Below are positions 25,916 to 34,469 of a stretch of 56,950 nucleotides of DNA, piece after piece. The DNA is from SVTX01 sp045632305 (GTDB lineage Bacteria; Bacillota; Clostridia; Oscillospirales; CAG-272). Under the pieces are notes generated by a model. The model did not search any database. It saw only the letters and a list, made by a program, of their open reading frames with translations, and was not told the origin of the DNA. The stretch covers positions 1 through 56,950 of the forward strand of contig JAZQWL010000035.1 of NCBI GenBank assembly GCA_045632305.1, read 5' to 3'. The first letter of the stretch is position 1, and the number at the start of each line of letters is the position of its first letter. The position numbers were made by a program, and so were the translations under genes.

Positions 25916-27685
25916 ATGAAAATAACAAAAATAGTGATTAATAATTATAAATCTATTGGAGAACAAAAAAACATCCTATATCCCGAAAAAGGAGTATCAG
26001 TAATTATTGGTAAGAACGAAAGCGGTAAAAGCAATCTTCTTGATTGTCTTAATACATTGAATTTTCGAACGGTAAATAGGTTAAATGCACACAAAAACAA
26101 GATGAATAACAAAAATCCGTTGATTGAGGTAACAGTGGAATTTTCTGATACTGAACTTAGTGGATTTCATCATGATTTTGACAAAAAATCAGTGTTCATT
26201 TTTGAAGAAGGAAAATTGCCTCAAATACAAGGTGGATTAGCAGATTTTATTGCAGAAAAAATCAAACCTATACAGGAATATTTTCGTGCATTGATTCAAG
26301 GATTAAGTAATATAAGCAATGATACAAAGAAGAACTTAACCGCCTTCTTTGGCTCTGATTTTGATACTAATATAAGTAGACAAACGCAGAATATTAGTTC
26401 AACTCGTTCATTGCTATCAAGTGCACAAATTGATGTAACGATAAAAAATGAAGCATCGACTCGATTGGATGCATATGAGCAATATGTGCTTTGTTTAGAT
26501 GCCATACTCCCAATCTTTTTCAAATTCGATGAAAAAGATTTCGCAGCGAGTTATACAATAGATGAAATCAATAAAAACGCCAACAATAAATCCATTATAA
26601 ACTCTTTCTTTAAGAGTGCCGGCATTGAGTTGAATTCAATTGTAAAGGCATGCTCATCTTCCGATGGGGGAGAAAAACAGTTTTATCAAGAAGAAATAGA
26701 ACAAAAATTAGAACTGCTTTCTGAAGCATTTTCTCGATTCTATCAAAAAGAAAAAGTATACATTAAAATCAACTTTGAAACCAATCGGTTTCACTTGTTA
26801 ATTGCAACAACAAGAAGGTCATTGTATATTACTGAACGCAGTAACGGACTGCGTTGGTATTTAAATCTATATATACAATTGAAAGAGCAGAATTTATTAG
26901 ACAAAAATGTTGTTCTTTTGTTAGATGAGCCTGGTGTATACCTTCACATTGATGCACAAGCAAAGCTTGTAGAATTGCTCAATGACTTTGGTACAAAAAA
27001 TCAGATATTATATACGACTCATTCTCCGTTTATGATTGACTCTACATATTTGAGCAGCATTCGTCTGGTTTGCAATGAAAATGGTTTCACAAGTATTTTT
27101 AACAGTGTCTCAGATTTGAAAGTGCCTGAATCAAGCAAAGAAGAAGTATTGTCTCCCTTGTGCAAAGCACTTGGATTTTCTGCAAAATATAATATTGGCC
27201 CTTCATACGATAAGCAAAATATTATAGTTGAAGGGATAACGGATTATTATTACTTAAAAGGCGTTATGCACTTGCTTGGAATTGATCCCCAAAAACAGCC
27301 CTACATAATCCCATCTATTGGTGTAAGTAATATTAACCAAATAGCAAGCATTCTGCTTGGTTGGGGATGTGATTTTAAAATCTTAACCGATTTCGACGAA
27401 GCTGCATATCGAGAATATGAAAGGCTAACTTGCATTGGTCTTGAAAGCGGTAAAGAAGTATTTAATGTCGCAACAAAAGAGTTTGATCTCATATCTATGA
27501 TATCATCACCTATGGTGATAGAAGATATATTCAGTTCTGATGATAAAGTAAAGTTCGATTGTGGACAAAAGACCTTGACCGCAAAGCGTTTTTTGGAACT
27601 TTCAATGGATAAAGAAATCAACCTTGGCGAGGAAAGTTTAGGAAAGATTAAAGCAATATTATTTGCTCTCAACATTATAAAATAA
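25916..27685 (+). CDS. OLD-family ATPase/TOPRIM nuclease
   Basis: 589 residues. The ABC-type ATPase domain starts KITKIVINNYKSIG and has Walker A GKNESGKS (32-39) and Walker B VVLLLDEPGVYLH (about 332-344), followed by TTHSPFM. The C-terminal TOPRIM domain shows IIVEGITDYYYL (near 437) and ILTDFDEAAY (near 490), the expected acidic metal ligands. OLD-family proteins are DNA nucleases in phage-exclusion systems. No UvrD-like partner is present, so it is not a standard Gabija pair, nor is there a reverse transcriptase. As last gene of the operon it may be its effector. Confidence 0.85.
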   Translation: MKITKIVINNYKSIGEQKNILYPEKGVSVIIGKNESGKSNLLDCLNTLNFRTVNRLNAHKNKMNNKNPLIEVTVEFSDTELSGFHHDFDKKSVFIFEEGKLPQIQGGLADFIAEKIKPIQEYFRALIQGLSNISNDTKKNLTAFFGSDFDTNISRQTQNISSTRSLLSSAQIDVTIKNEASTRLDAYEQYVLCLDAILPIFFKFDEKDFAASYTIDEINKNANNKSIINSFFKSAGIELNSIVKACSSSDGGEKQFYQEEIEQKLELLSEAFSRFYQKEKVYIKINFETNRFHLLIATTRRSLYITERSNGLRWYLNLYIQLKEQNLLDKNVVLLLDEPGVYLHIDAQAKLVELLNDFGTKNQILYTTHSPFMIDSTYLSSIRLVCNENGFTSIFNSVSDLKVPESSKEEVLSPLCKALGFSAKYNIGPSYDKQNIIVEGITDYYYLKGVMHLLGIDPQKQPYIIPSIGVSNINQIASILLGWGCDFKILTDFDEAAYREYERLTCIGLESGKEVFNVATKEFDLISMISSPMVIEDIFSSDDKVKFDCGQKTLTAKRFLELSMDKEINLGEESLGKIKAILFALNIIK

Positions 27686-27699
27686 TTTTCAAAAAACGC

Positions 27700-27728
27700 T
27701 GGACTTCCTCTCTCTTCTGTGGTATTGT
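27700..27728 (+). promoter_or_regulatory. Probable promoter of the DUF6809 gene
   Basis: TGGACT (27700-27705), a 17-bp spacer and TATTGT (27723-27728), then GGAGG before the ATG at 27754. Moderate match only. Confidence 0.4.
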
Positions 27729-27753
27729 GTTGTGCTAACAGGAGGTACAGTCT

Positions 27754-28023
27754 ATGGAAAGCATAATTAAAGAGCTGTGGCACGGCAACATCATACCGCA
27801 AGAGGACAGTCGGACGAACTCGAAGGAGATGAAAGAGCTCCTTGGGTACATGTCAAGGCATCACGAGGACTTGGAGAAAAGCTTCACGGACGAGCAGAAG
27901 GAGATATTCGAAAAGTTCCACGACTGCTGGAGCGAGTACGCAAGTCTATCCGAAGCAGCCATCTTCGAGTATGCCTTCCGCCTCGGCATGCGAATCGCGC
28001 TTGACAGCATACTAACTAAATAA
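27754..28023 (+). CDS. DUF6809 family protein
   Basis: 89 residues, helical and acidic, starting MESIIKELWHGNIIPQE and ending FEYAFRLGMRIALDSIL. This is the pattern of DUF6809, a small protein of unknown function common in Clostridial integrative elements and prophages. GGAGG lies upstream. It marks the start of the mobility backbone of the element, after the cargo operon. Confidence 0.75.
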   Translation: MESIIKELWHGNIIPQEDSRTNSKEMKELLGYMSRHHEDLEKSFTDEQKEIFEKFHDCWSEYASLSEAAIFEYAFRLGMRIALDSILTK

Positions 28024-28026
28024 GCC

Positions 28027-28058
28027 AAAAGGAGTGGACAAGCCGTCCACTCCTTTTT
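28027..28058. terminator. Bidirectional terminator
   Basis: AAAAGGAGTGGAC and GTCCACTCCTTTTT form a 13-bp stem around AAGCC, between the convergent DUF6809 and DUF6076 genes. Confidence 0.85.
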
Positions 28059-28063
28059 CGTTG

Positions 28064-29038
28064 TTAGTCTTTAACCTCAATAATTTCAAGTGCTTCTTCT
28101 GTCGTAATTTTGCCAAGAAGATATTTGGCTTTTGCGGCACCTGCAAGGTCGATCCAGTTGGTGTACTCTTGCCAAGACAATCCGTGCGGCAACGGATCTA
28201 AAGAGCAGCTTGCACGCTCATACCGCTTATACATCTTCTGCTTTGTTCTCTCATAAGCTTTCAAAACCTTGTCATTCTCCGCATTGATTCTACGCTTCAA
28301 GTGCGGAGCTATTTGTTTGCAGGTCTTGCCATTCTTAATTACACGGTCACAGTAAAGTGTGACCTTTTTTGTTTTGGGAATAAAGTAATCTCCACAGCAT
28401 TGGCAACGCGCCACGTTCGGCTTCTTGTTCAAAAGCATAAGGAACAGATAGCAATAGTAATTGCACGGCGAACGGAAATAGTATTCCGCACGCAGAGCTT
28501 TATCCATTGATAAAATCTGAACTGTTTCTACACTATCGAGCATAGGAAAGTCTTTCGCTATACTAAATTCCTTCTTCTCGCAAAGCATTTGCAACGCAAG
28601 CTCGATATAATGTTGTGTTTGCAAAATAGCATCCAAACGCTTCAGTATCTCAAGCTTGGTTTGATAAATATACATCGCACTACTATCGTCAGGCGGTACT
28701 GCATCTTCCATTAAAGTGCGAAGCAAAGTTCCATGAAAAATGTTTTCTTCTTCAAACACCTCAATGACTTGAACAGTTGTTTTGAGAAGCTCTTGAAAAG
28801 CCACCAAATCCACTTCACCAAAGTGATCGGGATCGTCAATCTCAACGTTTGCAGAAATATCATTCAGATACTCTGCTACTTCTGTGAAAGGAGCAAGACT
28901 CATATTCAAAAATGAAAGAAGCTCTTTTGCAATCGTAGAGTTCTCGGTATATGTTTCTCCTTTGGCAGTAACAATGGTCTTTCTGATTTGCCCTTTGTTA
29001 TTGTAACTGATATAAAGTCCTGTATTTCTCTTCAACAT
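28064..29038 (-). CDS. DUF6076 family protein
   Basis: 324 residues. The C-terminal half has the zinc-binding cluster RCQCCGDYFIPKTKK followed by LYCDRV and KTCKQIAPHLKRR, typical of DUF6076 proteins carried on Clostridial mobile elements. The N-terminal half is helical and acidic. The function is unknown; a nucleic-acid-binding regulatory role is plausible from the Cys cluster and basic segment. It is convergent with DUF6809 and divergent from the RepA-like gene. Confidence 0.75.
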   Translation of the reverse strand: MLKRNTGLYISYNNKGQIRKTIVTAKGETYTENSTIAKELLSFLNMSLAPFTEVAEYLNDISANVEIDDPDHFGEVDLVAFQELLKTTVQVIEVFEEENIFHGTLLRTLMEDAVPPDDSSAMYIYQTKLEILKRLDAILQTQHYIELALQMLCEKKEFSIAKDFPMLDSVETVQILSMDKALRAEYYFRSPCNYYCYLFLMLLNKKPNVARCQCCGDYFIPKTKKVTLYCDRVIKNGKTCKQIAPHLKRRINAENDKVLKAYERTKQKMYKRYERASCSLDPLPHGLSWQEYTNWIDLAGAAKAKYLLGKITTEEALEIIEVKD

Positions 29039-29186
29039 TTCACCTCCGTGTCTGTAATCAAACTTTATAAAAAATCGATAAGATTAACTGCGTATGTACG
29101 GCGAGTTCGTTTTACTGTATTATATCACATGCCGGCAAAAAATGAAACCCCAAACCACAAAAAATCAAACCAAAGGAGAAAAACAA

Positions 29187-30278
29187 ATGCAACAAAAACC
29201 CAAACCACTCACCGTAATTGACGGCGAGTCACTCATGGATACGAGGTTGCCGAAGCGCAGCTTCTGTATCGAAACACTTCTGCCCGAGGGCATCTCGATG
29301 CTCGGAGGCGCACCGAAGATCGGCAAGTCTTGGATGGTGCTTGACATTGGCGTACGCGTCGCCAAGGGAGAGTCCATCTGGAGCCTGCCGACCAAACGCG
29401 GAACAGTTCTGTACCTCGCGCTCGAGGATTCACTCGCGAGAATTCAGGAACGGCTCTGCAAGCTCACCGACGATGTTCCCGGCAATCTGTTCTTCGCAAT
29501 CGCGGCAGGCACACTCGCCGACGATCTTTGCTTTCAGATCGAACAGTTTATTTCCGAGCATCGCGACACCGTTCTCGTCATCATTGACACCTTCCAAATT
29601 GTTCGCGTGGGTGGCATCGACACCTCCTATGCAAACGATTACGACGAGGTGCGAAAGCTCAAAGCACTCGCTGACAAAATGCGAATCTCTCTTCTGCTCG
29701 TGCATCACCTGCGAAAGCAAGGTGACAGTGATCCGCTAAACAAGCTGTCGGGCACGACAGGAATCAGCGGTGCGATGGATGCGGTGTTCATTCTTGATGT
29801 GAGCAAACGCCACGCACGCGGAGCAACGCTCTTTTGCACGGGGCGTGATATTGAAAGCCGAGAGATGGAGCTGAATATGTCACGCGACACTTGTGCGTGG
29901 GAGCTGATCTCGGACACGCTGGACAAGCCCGAGCTGACTCTGCCCGACGAGATCGTTAAGCTCTCGGAGTTCGTGAAAAGCATCGAACAGTTCAAGGGCG
30001 GCAACACCGAATTCGCCGAGCAGTTTTCTTCCTATACAGGTGCGGAGATCTCGGCAAAGGCACTGAAACAGCTGATGAACCGTTGGCGGTATCAGTTAGA
30101 GGAACGCTTTGTGTATTTCAAGAGCAGCCGAAGCAACGGTCAACGCTTCTTGGAAATCAGGTATATTCCTTCTTCTGCCCGTGACGAAAGTGCCGTACAG
30201 GACGAAAAAAATCCTCTCCCCGAATCTTCCGTTCCGTCCGTTCCTTGCGTTCCTGCGGAAAGCGAGGAAACTGCATGA
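29187..30278 (+). CDS. RepA-like AAA ATPase (AAA_25, KaiC/DnaB-like fold)
   Basis: 363 residues. Walker A lies in MLGGAPKIGKSWMVLDIG and Walker B in LVIIDTFQIVR, followed by LLLVHHLRKQ and KLSGTTGISGAMDAV, the pattern of plasmid RepA helicase-like ATPases. A winged-helix-like C-terminus (GAEISAKALKQLMNRW) precedes a Pro/Ser/Glu-rich tail. ATG 29187 has AAAGGAG 8 bp upstream. Such proteins occur next to mobilization genes in Clostridial elements and may support plasmid-like replication after excision. Its stop overlaps an ATG at 30275 that is in frame with mobC. Confidence 0.8.
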   Translation: MQQKPKPLTVIDGESLMDTRLPKRSFCIETLLPEGISMLGGAPKIGKSWMVLDIGVRVAKGESIWSLPTKRGTVLYLALEDSLARIQERLCKLTDDVPGNLFFAIAAGTLADDLCFQIEQFISEHRDTVLVIIDTFQIVRVGGIDTSYANDYDEVRKLKALADKMRISLLLVHHLRKQGDSDPLNKLSGTTGISGAMDAVFILDVSKRHARGATLFCTGRDIESREMELNMSRDTCAWELISDTLDKPELTLPDEIVKLSEFVKSIEQFKGGNTEFAEQFSSYTGAEISAKALKQLMNRWRYQLEERFVYFKSSRSNGQRFLEIRYIPSSARDESAVQDEKNPLPESSVPSVPCVPAESEETA

Positions 30279-30285
30279 GAGGTAC

Positions 30286-30390
30286 GATTATTCACGGCTT
30301 ATGCCGTGGCAAGCAGAGCGCGTGGCTTTCCGCCAAACGCACAAAAAGCGGGTGTACCCGCAACCCCTACAACAAAATTTATAACTTTAA
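30286..30390 (+). other. Candidate origin of transfer (oriT)
   Basis: The 122-bp gap between the ATPase and MobC genes holds three inverted repeats: CACGGC/GCCGTG (30293-30298/30303-30308), GCGTGGC with a bulged complement (about 30319-30340), and GCGGGT/ACCCGC (30348-30353/30356-30361). Position just before mobC and the relaxase gene fits an oriT; the nic site is not identified. Confidence 0.5.
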
Positions 30391-30400
30391 GGAGAACCAA

Positions 30401-30730
30401 ATGCGAAAACGAAACATTTCTATCCCCATTCGCGTAACAGAGAAAGAACTCTCGGTCATCGACCGAAAGGCGGCGAGGGCACGCCTTACACGAACCGAAT
30501 ACCTGATCACCTGCGCCCTTGGCAAGGAGATCACCCTCATCGAGGATTTGAAGCCAATTTTAGCCGATTTGAGGCGAGTTGGCAACAACCTTAACCAACT
30601 GACACGCCTTGCCAACATGGGCAAAATTCAGGGCGTAAATCTCGGCGAGTGCCGCGCTGCCTTGGAGCAGACCTACACCGCCATTCACACACTTGCCAAA
30701 AGGAGGAACGACACATGGCAACACTCATAA
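30401..30730 (+). CDS. mobC: MobC-like relaxosome accessory protein
   Basis: 109 residues. The N-terminal ribbon-helix-helix region (ISIPIRVTEKELSVIDRKAARARLTRTEYL) is followed by DLRRVGNNLNQLTRLAN, the hallmark of MobC mobilization proteins. It should bind oriT and help the relaxase nick. ATG 30401 with AAGGAG 8 bp upstream is preferred over an in-frame ATG at 30275, which would translate through the inverted repeats. It overlaps the relaxase start by 16 bp. Confidence 0.85.
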   Translation: MRKRNISIPIRVTEKELSVIDRKAARARLTRTEYLITCALGKEITLIEDLKPILADLRRVGNNLNQLTRLANMGKIQGVNLGECRAALEQTYTAIHTLAKRRNDTWQHS

Positions 30731-32118
30731 AAATCAAATATTCAAATCAGGCAGACCACCTTCCGAGCGTAATGCGTTCGGTGATCGCGTACTGCCTTCA
30801 GCCCGAAAAAACTCGCTCTGCCGAGGAAGCGTGGAGCGTGTCGGGTATCAACTGTGATCCTGAGATGGCGTATCAAGAGTTCATGGCGAACAAGGCGATC
30901 TGGGATAAGACCGACGGACTGTGCTTCAGGCACTACGTGCAGTCCTTCCACCCCGACGAGGATATCGATCCCGAGGAAGTGATTGAGATGGGCTTGGAGT
31001 TCGCCCGTCGTGCGTGGCCGGGATACAGTGTTGTGGTTGCGTTTCATTTCGATAGCGAGCACATGCACAATCACTTTATCATTGACACGGTGCATCCCGA
31101 CACCGGCAAGAAGCTCCACGAGGACAGAAACAACATCAAGCGTCTGCGCGACATCAATGATGAAATTTGTTTGGCGCACGGACTTTCTGTTCTCTCTCCC
31201 TTCGGGAAGGGCAAAACAAAATCGGTGGGCGCACGCGAGTACCGTTCGGGATCGAAGGGCGAGAGCTGGAAATTCCGTCTGCGTGCCGCCATCAAGTACG
31301 CGATGCAGCGAAGTGCAAGTCGCGAGGAATTTATTTCGGTGATGAAGAAGCTCGGCTACGGTGTTCGGTGGGAGGACAACCGCAAGCACATCACCTACAC
31401 CTGCTACCGCGAGCCGCGATACGAGAACGGCGCGTTCCGTAAATGCCGAGATAACAAGCTCTCGGACGAAAAATTTTTGAAGGAGAATATGGAATATGAG
31501 TTTGAAATCAGGCAAGAAATTCTCGCTGGACGAGATGACCGCGATGCACGAGATCGCACCGATCGACGAAACGCCTATGGTGAAGATCAGCGCCGAGGAA
31601 TGGGAGCGCCTTGCGAGGACGGTCGAGGATATGCAGGCTCTTACACGATCTATGATGACGGAGAGAAGGAACACGTTCACTACGAGTCGTTCGTATTTGA
31701 CGAGAATGGAAACCTTGTCGAAGAATCAGGCGGCGCATATGAACGAGCTAACCGAGAAAGCGACGGAGATCATCACGGCAGAGAGCGAAAAACAGGTTGG
31801 GAAAGTGAGCGAGAGTCTTACTTCTCTGGTCGCAAAATGGGAGAAACGCCAAAACGCACTATGGTGGATTCAAATTCTGTTCGCGGTCGTTCCGTCGGTT
31901 CTCGCCTTGCTCTCGGTGGTCTTGTTGGATTGGCTTCACTGACCGATGACGATAACGAAAACAAGACTGCGGAGGAAATCGAAGCCGAGGAACGCGCACG
32001 CCTTGCGAGTCAGAATGTGGCGGCTGTGCTGGAGCTTGTGAAGCTCGGAGTTGAGTTGGCAACTCAACATAGCGACAGCGCGGACGAGCCCGTAGAAGAA
32101 CCCACGCTAAAAATGTAA
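30715..32118 (+). CDS. Relaxase/mobilization nuclease
   Basis: 467 residues. The relaxase domain (about 1-260) has the metal-binding triad in FHFDSEHMHNHFIID (H111, H116, H118, H120), with HPDTGKKLHEDRNNIKRLRD after it, the MOBP/VirD2-like pattern. The nicking tyrosine is not certain from sequence alone. From about 260 to the end the protein is low-complexity, rich in Arg, Gly, Asp and Glu, and a second reading frame in that region encodes a separate plausible protein (31496-31942). AGGAGG precedes ATG 30715. Together with MobC it should process oriT for transfer by a helper conjugation system. Confidence 0.85.
   Translation: MATLIKIKYSNQADHLPSVMRSVIAYCLQPEKTRSAEEAWSVSGINCDPEMAYQEFMANKAIWDKTDGLCFRHYVQSFHPDEDIDPEEVIEMGLEFARRAWPGYSVVVAFHFDSEHMHNHFIIDTVHPDTGKKLHEDRNNIKRLRDINDEICLAHGLSVLSPFGKGKTKSVGAREYRSGSKGESWKFRLRAAIKYAMQRSASREEFISVMKKLGYGVRWEDNRKHITYTCYREPRYENGAFRKCRDNKLSDEKFLKENMEYEFEIRQEILAGRDDRDARDRTDRRNAYGEDQRRGMGAPCEDGRGYAGSYTIYDDGEKEHVHYESFVFDENGNLVEESGGAYERANRESDGDHHGRERKTGWESERESYFSGRKMGETPKRTMVDSNSVRGRSVGSRLALGGLVGLASLTDDDNENKTAEEIEAEERARLASQNVAAVLELVKLGVELATQHSDSADEPVEEPTLKM
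31496..31942 (+). CDS. Embedded coiled-coil/TM protein inside the relaxase gene
   Basis: 148 residues, read in a different frame wholly within the relaxase gene. ATG 31496 has AAGGAG 8 bp upstream, an ideal ribosome binding site. The product has a charged N-terminus, a long helical heptad-like segment (about 35-115, with LTEKATEIITAESEKQVGKVSE) and a clear C-terminal membrane span (about 120-146, LWWIQILFAVVPSVLALLSV). This tail-anchored layout recalls MobB of RSF1010, which also overlaps its relaxase gene in another frame. The overlapped part of the relaxase is low-complexity, so the embedded frame may be the more constrained one. Confidence 0.65.
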   Translation: MSLKSGKKFSLDEMTAMHEIAPIDETPMVKISAEEWERLARTVEDMQALTRSMMTERRNTFTTSRSYLTRMETLSKNQAAHMNELTEKATEIITAESEKQVGKVSESLTSLVAKWEKRQNALWWIQILFAVVPSVLALLSVVLLDWLH

Positions 32119-32131
32119 AAGGAGGAACTGA

Positions 32132-32443
32132 ATGACCAAAAACGAAATGAATCTTGTGTTCAAGGATTACCCCGATGCGCTGACTCTCTGTGAGTTTGCC
32201 GAGATGCTCGGCATCAGTCAGAAGCTGGCGTCCAAGCTCATTCGCACAGGCGAGATCGAAGCTATCAAGGTTGGGCGTGAGTACCGCATCGCAAAGGTTA
32301 ATGCGATCCGTTATCTGCTCGGTGAGCAGGTCACGGGAAAATATGTCCTAAATGAAACTTCGAACCCAAAGTGCTGGACTATTCGCGGACTTTGTGATAT
32401 GGTTGTGAGTACCAAAGAAAAACTTGAACAGGAGGTGTCTTAA
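32132..32443 (+). CDS. Excisionase-like HTH protein
   Basis: 103 residues with an excisionase-family winged-helix motif: TLCEFAEMLGISQKLASKLIRTGEIEAIKVGREYRI (split here across two beta turns). Located 2 bp before the integrase gene, it is the natural recombination directionality factor of the element. GGAGG lies upstream of the ATG. Confidence 0.8.
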   Translation: MTKNEMNLVFKDYPDALTLCEFAEMLGISQKLASKLIRTGEIEAIKVGREYRIAKVNAIRYLLGEQVTGKYVLNETSNPKCWTIRGLCDMVVSTKEKLEQEVS

Positions 32444-32445
32444 TA

Positions 32446-33657
32446 ATGGCAAAGAAAAACGGCTTTGTACTGACGGGGAGCGTGCAAGAAAAGAACGGCA
32501 AGCTCTACCTCGTCTATCCGCATTACGATCCCATAAAGCAAGTGGCAAAACCCAAGTGGAAAAGCATGGGGCTTTACGAGGGCGAGAAGAAGGTGGTAAT
32601 TGAGAAAAGAAAGCGAGAGCTCCTTCGGGAGCTCGAGGCCGAGGAAACAAGACTGCGTGAGGGCTACGACAACCCCGAGAATTATCCTCTCTTGGAGTTC
32701 CTCACCGATTGGCTGGAGGGTGTTCATCGGCACAAGATTCAGGAAACCACCCTGCAGGGCTACCGCATCAAAATCAATGGCAAGATCAAGGCATACTTCG
32801 GCAGCGAGGTCACGCTCGACGACTGCAAACCTAAGCTGATCCACGGCTTCTACGAGTCTTTACGCGCCGAGGGTGTCAGCGAACGAACGGTGATACACTA
32901 TCACAATCTGCTCCACGCCGCCTTTGAGTACGCGGTCAGACAAGAGATTTTTGACGTCAACCCCATGAACCGTGTGGAGCGACCGCAGGCGAAAAAGTTC
33001 GTAGGTGAGTTTTACTCGCCCGAGGAACTGCAAACGCTCCTCGCACTCACCGAGGACGAAAGCATCTATATCCCCATCGTCCTTGCCGCCTTCTACGGTC
33101 TGCGAAGAAGCGAAGCCCTCGGGCTCTCGTGGGATCACATCGACTTTGAGCGTAAGGAAATCCACATCTGCCAAAAGGTCATGGAGATCAAGCAGAAGGG
33201 CAAGACGCGGCTGATTATCAGCGACGAAATGAAAACCGAGGGATCACGCCGAACCCTGCCACTGATTCCCGATGTGGAGGAAATTCTGCTCCGCCACAAG
33301 AAAAAGCAAGAGAACTATCAAAGACAGTTCCGCAGAGGATATTCGGTCAAGTACCTTGATATGGTGTGCGTGGATCAGATGGGCAACCTGCTAAAACCCA
33401 ACTATGTGACCACACGGTTTCCCGAGGTGCTGAAGAAATACGGACTGCGACCGATCCGATTCCACGACCTGCGCCACACCTGCGCTTCGCTCTTGGTGGC
33501 GAAGAATATCAATATGAAGATCATACAGGTGTGGCTCGGGCACAGCAATATGAGCACCACGGCAGACATTTATTCCCACCTTGATGCCAACGCCAAGAGT
33601 GAAGCCGGCAGAGCCATTGAGAGTGTACTGAGTATCAATTCCGAAAGCGAGGACTAA
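32446..33657 (+). CDS. int: Tyrosine-type site-specific integrase
   Basis: 403 residues. An N-terminal AP2-like arm-binding region and a SAM-like core-binding domain (about 80-175) precede the catalytic domain. Catalytic residues are visible: R220 in YGLRRSE, H340 and R343 in HDLRHTCASLL, H366 in WLGHSNMS and Y376 in DIYSHL. It should recombine the 30-bp tRNA-Ser core shared by both ends of the element. It begins 2 bp after the excisionase-like gene and ends 2 bp before the next HTH gene. Confidence 0.93.
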   Translation: MAKKNGFVLTGSVQEKNGKLYLVYPHYDPIKQVAKPKWKSMGLYEGEKKVVIEKRKRELLRELEAEETRLREGYDNPENYPLLEFLTDWLEGVHRHKIQETTLQGYRIKINGKIKAYFGSEVTLDDCKPKLIHGFYESLRAEGVSERTVIHYHNLLHAAFEYAVRQEIFDVNPMNRVERPQAKKFVGEFYSPEELQTLLALTEDESIYIPIVLAAFYGLRRSEALGLSWDHIDFERKEIHICQKVMEIKQKGKTRLIISDEMKTEGSRRTLPLIPDVEEILLRHKKKQENYQRQFRRGYSVKYLDMVCVDQMGNLLKPNYVTTRFPEVLKKYGLRPIRFHDLRHTCASLLVAKNINMKIIQVWLGHSNMSTTADIYSHLDANAKSEAGRAIESVLSINSESED

Positions 33658-33659
33658 TC

Positions 33660-34241
33660 ATGAAGGGCGAGATCATCTCCTTGGAGCAGCTTTATAAGAT
33701 GCTCCACATCAGCAAACGCAAGGCGGCGTGGATGCTGCAGAACGGCATTATTCCGTGTGAAATCCGCAATACGCCTACACACAAGTATTCTGTCAGAAAG
33801 GAGGATGTTCTCGCATACATGGCAAAGAGCGACCGCGAGAAGCGGAAAGAAATCCCCGTCGGTATTTTTAACGCAAAAAAGACAAATAACCCTCGCAGAA
33901 CCGAGTCACCTGACTCGGACTGTGGGGGTTATTTTGATGATACGAATTATAAGCTCCGTGGCAAGGAGCGAGCAAGATTCAAGAAAATGCTTGAGGATCT
34001 TCTTTCTGCCGTACCCGACACACTCACCGTGAATGAGGTTGCAGAGTTGACAGGTTACCACCGAAGAACAATCCTTCGGTACGTGCAGAAGAAATACATA
34101 TTCGCCGTAAACATCATGGGTAAGCTCTACATATCAAAACAGAGTATCATTAACTACCTCGCCACCGATAAGGCGTTTAAGAATACGCAAAAATCGGAGT
34201 GGCATGGACAAACAATTCAAAAATTTAACGCCTGCCCTTAA
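33660..34241 (+). CDS. Double-HTH DNA-binding protein
   Basis: 193 residues with two MerR/excisionase-like HTH segments: LEQLYKMLHISKRKAAWMLQ (about 8-27) and VNEVAELTGYHRRTILRYVQ (about 122-141), joined by a charged linker. The second ends with LYISKQSIINYL, like excisionase-type domains. It directly follows the integrase gene and ends within the stem of a terminator. It may help choose between integration and excision or regulate the element; the exact role is unknown. Confidence 0.7.
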   Translation: MKGEIISLEQLYKMLHISKRKAAWMLQNGIIPCEIRNTPTHKYSVRKEDVLAYMAKSDREKRKEIPVGIFNAKKTNNPRRTESPDSDCGGYFDDTNYKLRGKERARFKKMLEDLLSAVPDTLTVNEVAELTGYHRRTILRYVQKKYIFAVNIMGKLYISKQSIINYLATDKAFKNTQKSEWHGQTIQKFNACP

Positions 34242-34255
34242 AATAAGAGCAGGCG
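34229..34255. terminator. Bidirectional terminator between convergent genes
   Basis: CGCCTGC (34229-34235) and GCAGGCG (34249-34255), with A-rich sequence on one side and TTAAATTTTT on the minus strand. Confidence 0.75.
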
Positions 34256-34270
34256 AAAAATGTTTGAAAA

Positions 34271-34459
34271 TTATTTACCATGGGCAAGGCTGTTATATTG
34301 AGATACTGATAGGATTGTATTTCCCTCACAATTTGAAAAATCCGTTGGAAAACAATAATTTCCATAAAAATCAAAGATTTGATTTTCTTCAGTTCTTTTT
34401 TCTTTGTCAAATAACCCTTTTTCTACGGCTATCTCTATGCTTTTCTGCAAATTCTCCAT
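34271..34459 (-). CDS. Small hypothetical protein after the Clp-fold protease
   Basis: 62 residues, beginning MENLQKSIEIAVEKGLFDKE. AAGGTG lies about 7 bp before the ATG, and the gene begins 10 bp after the protease stop, so the two are probably co-transcribed. No family is recognised. The N-terminal half is an amphipathic helix. Confidence 0.5.
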   Translation of the reverse strand: MENLQKSIEIAVEKGLFDKEKRTEENQIFDFYGNYCFPTDFSNCEGNTILSVSQYNSLAHGK

Positions 34460-34469
34460 AACAATCACC

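Noticed and set aside
25916..27685. Gabija system (GajA)
   Set aside because: The OLD-type protein is GajA-like in architecture, but no UvrD-like GajB helicase follows; the next gene is DUF6809.
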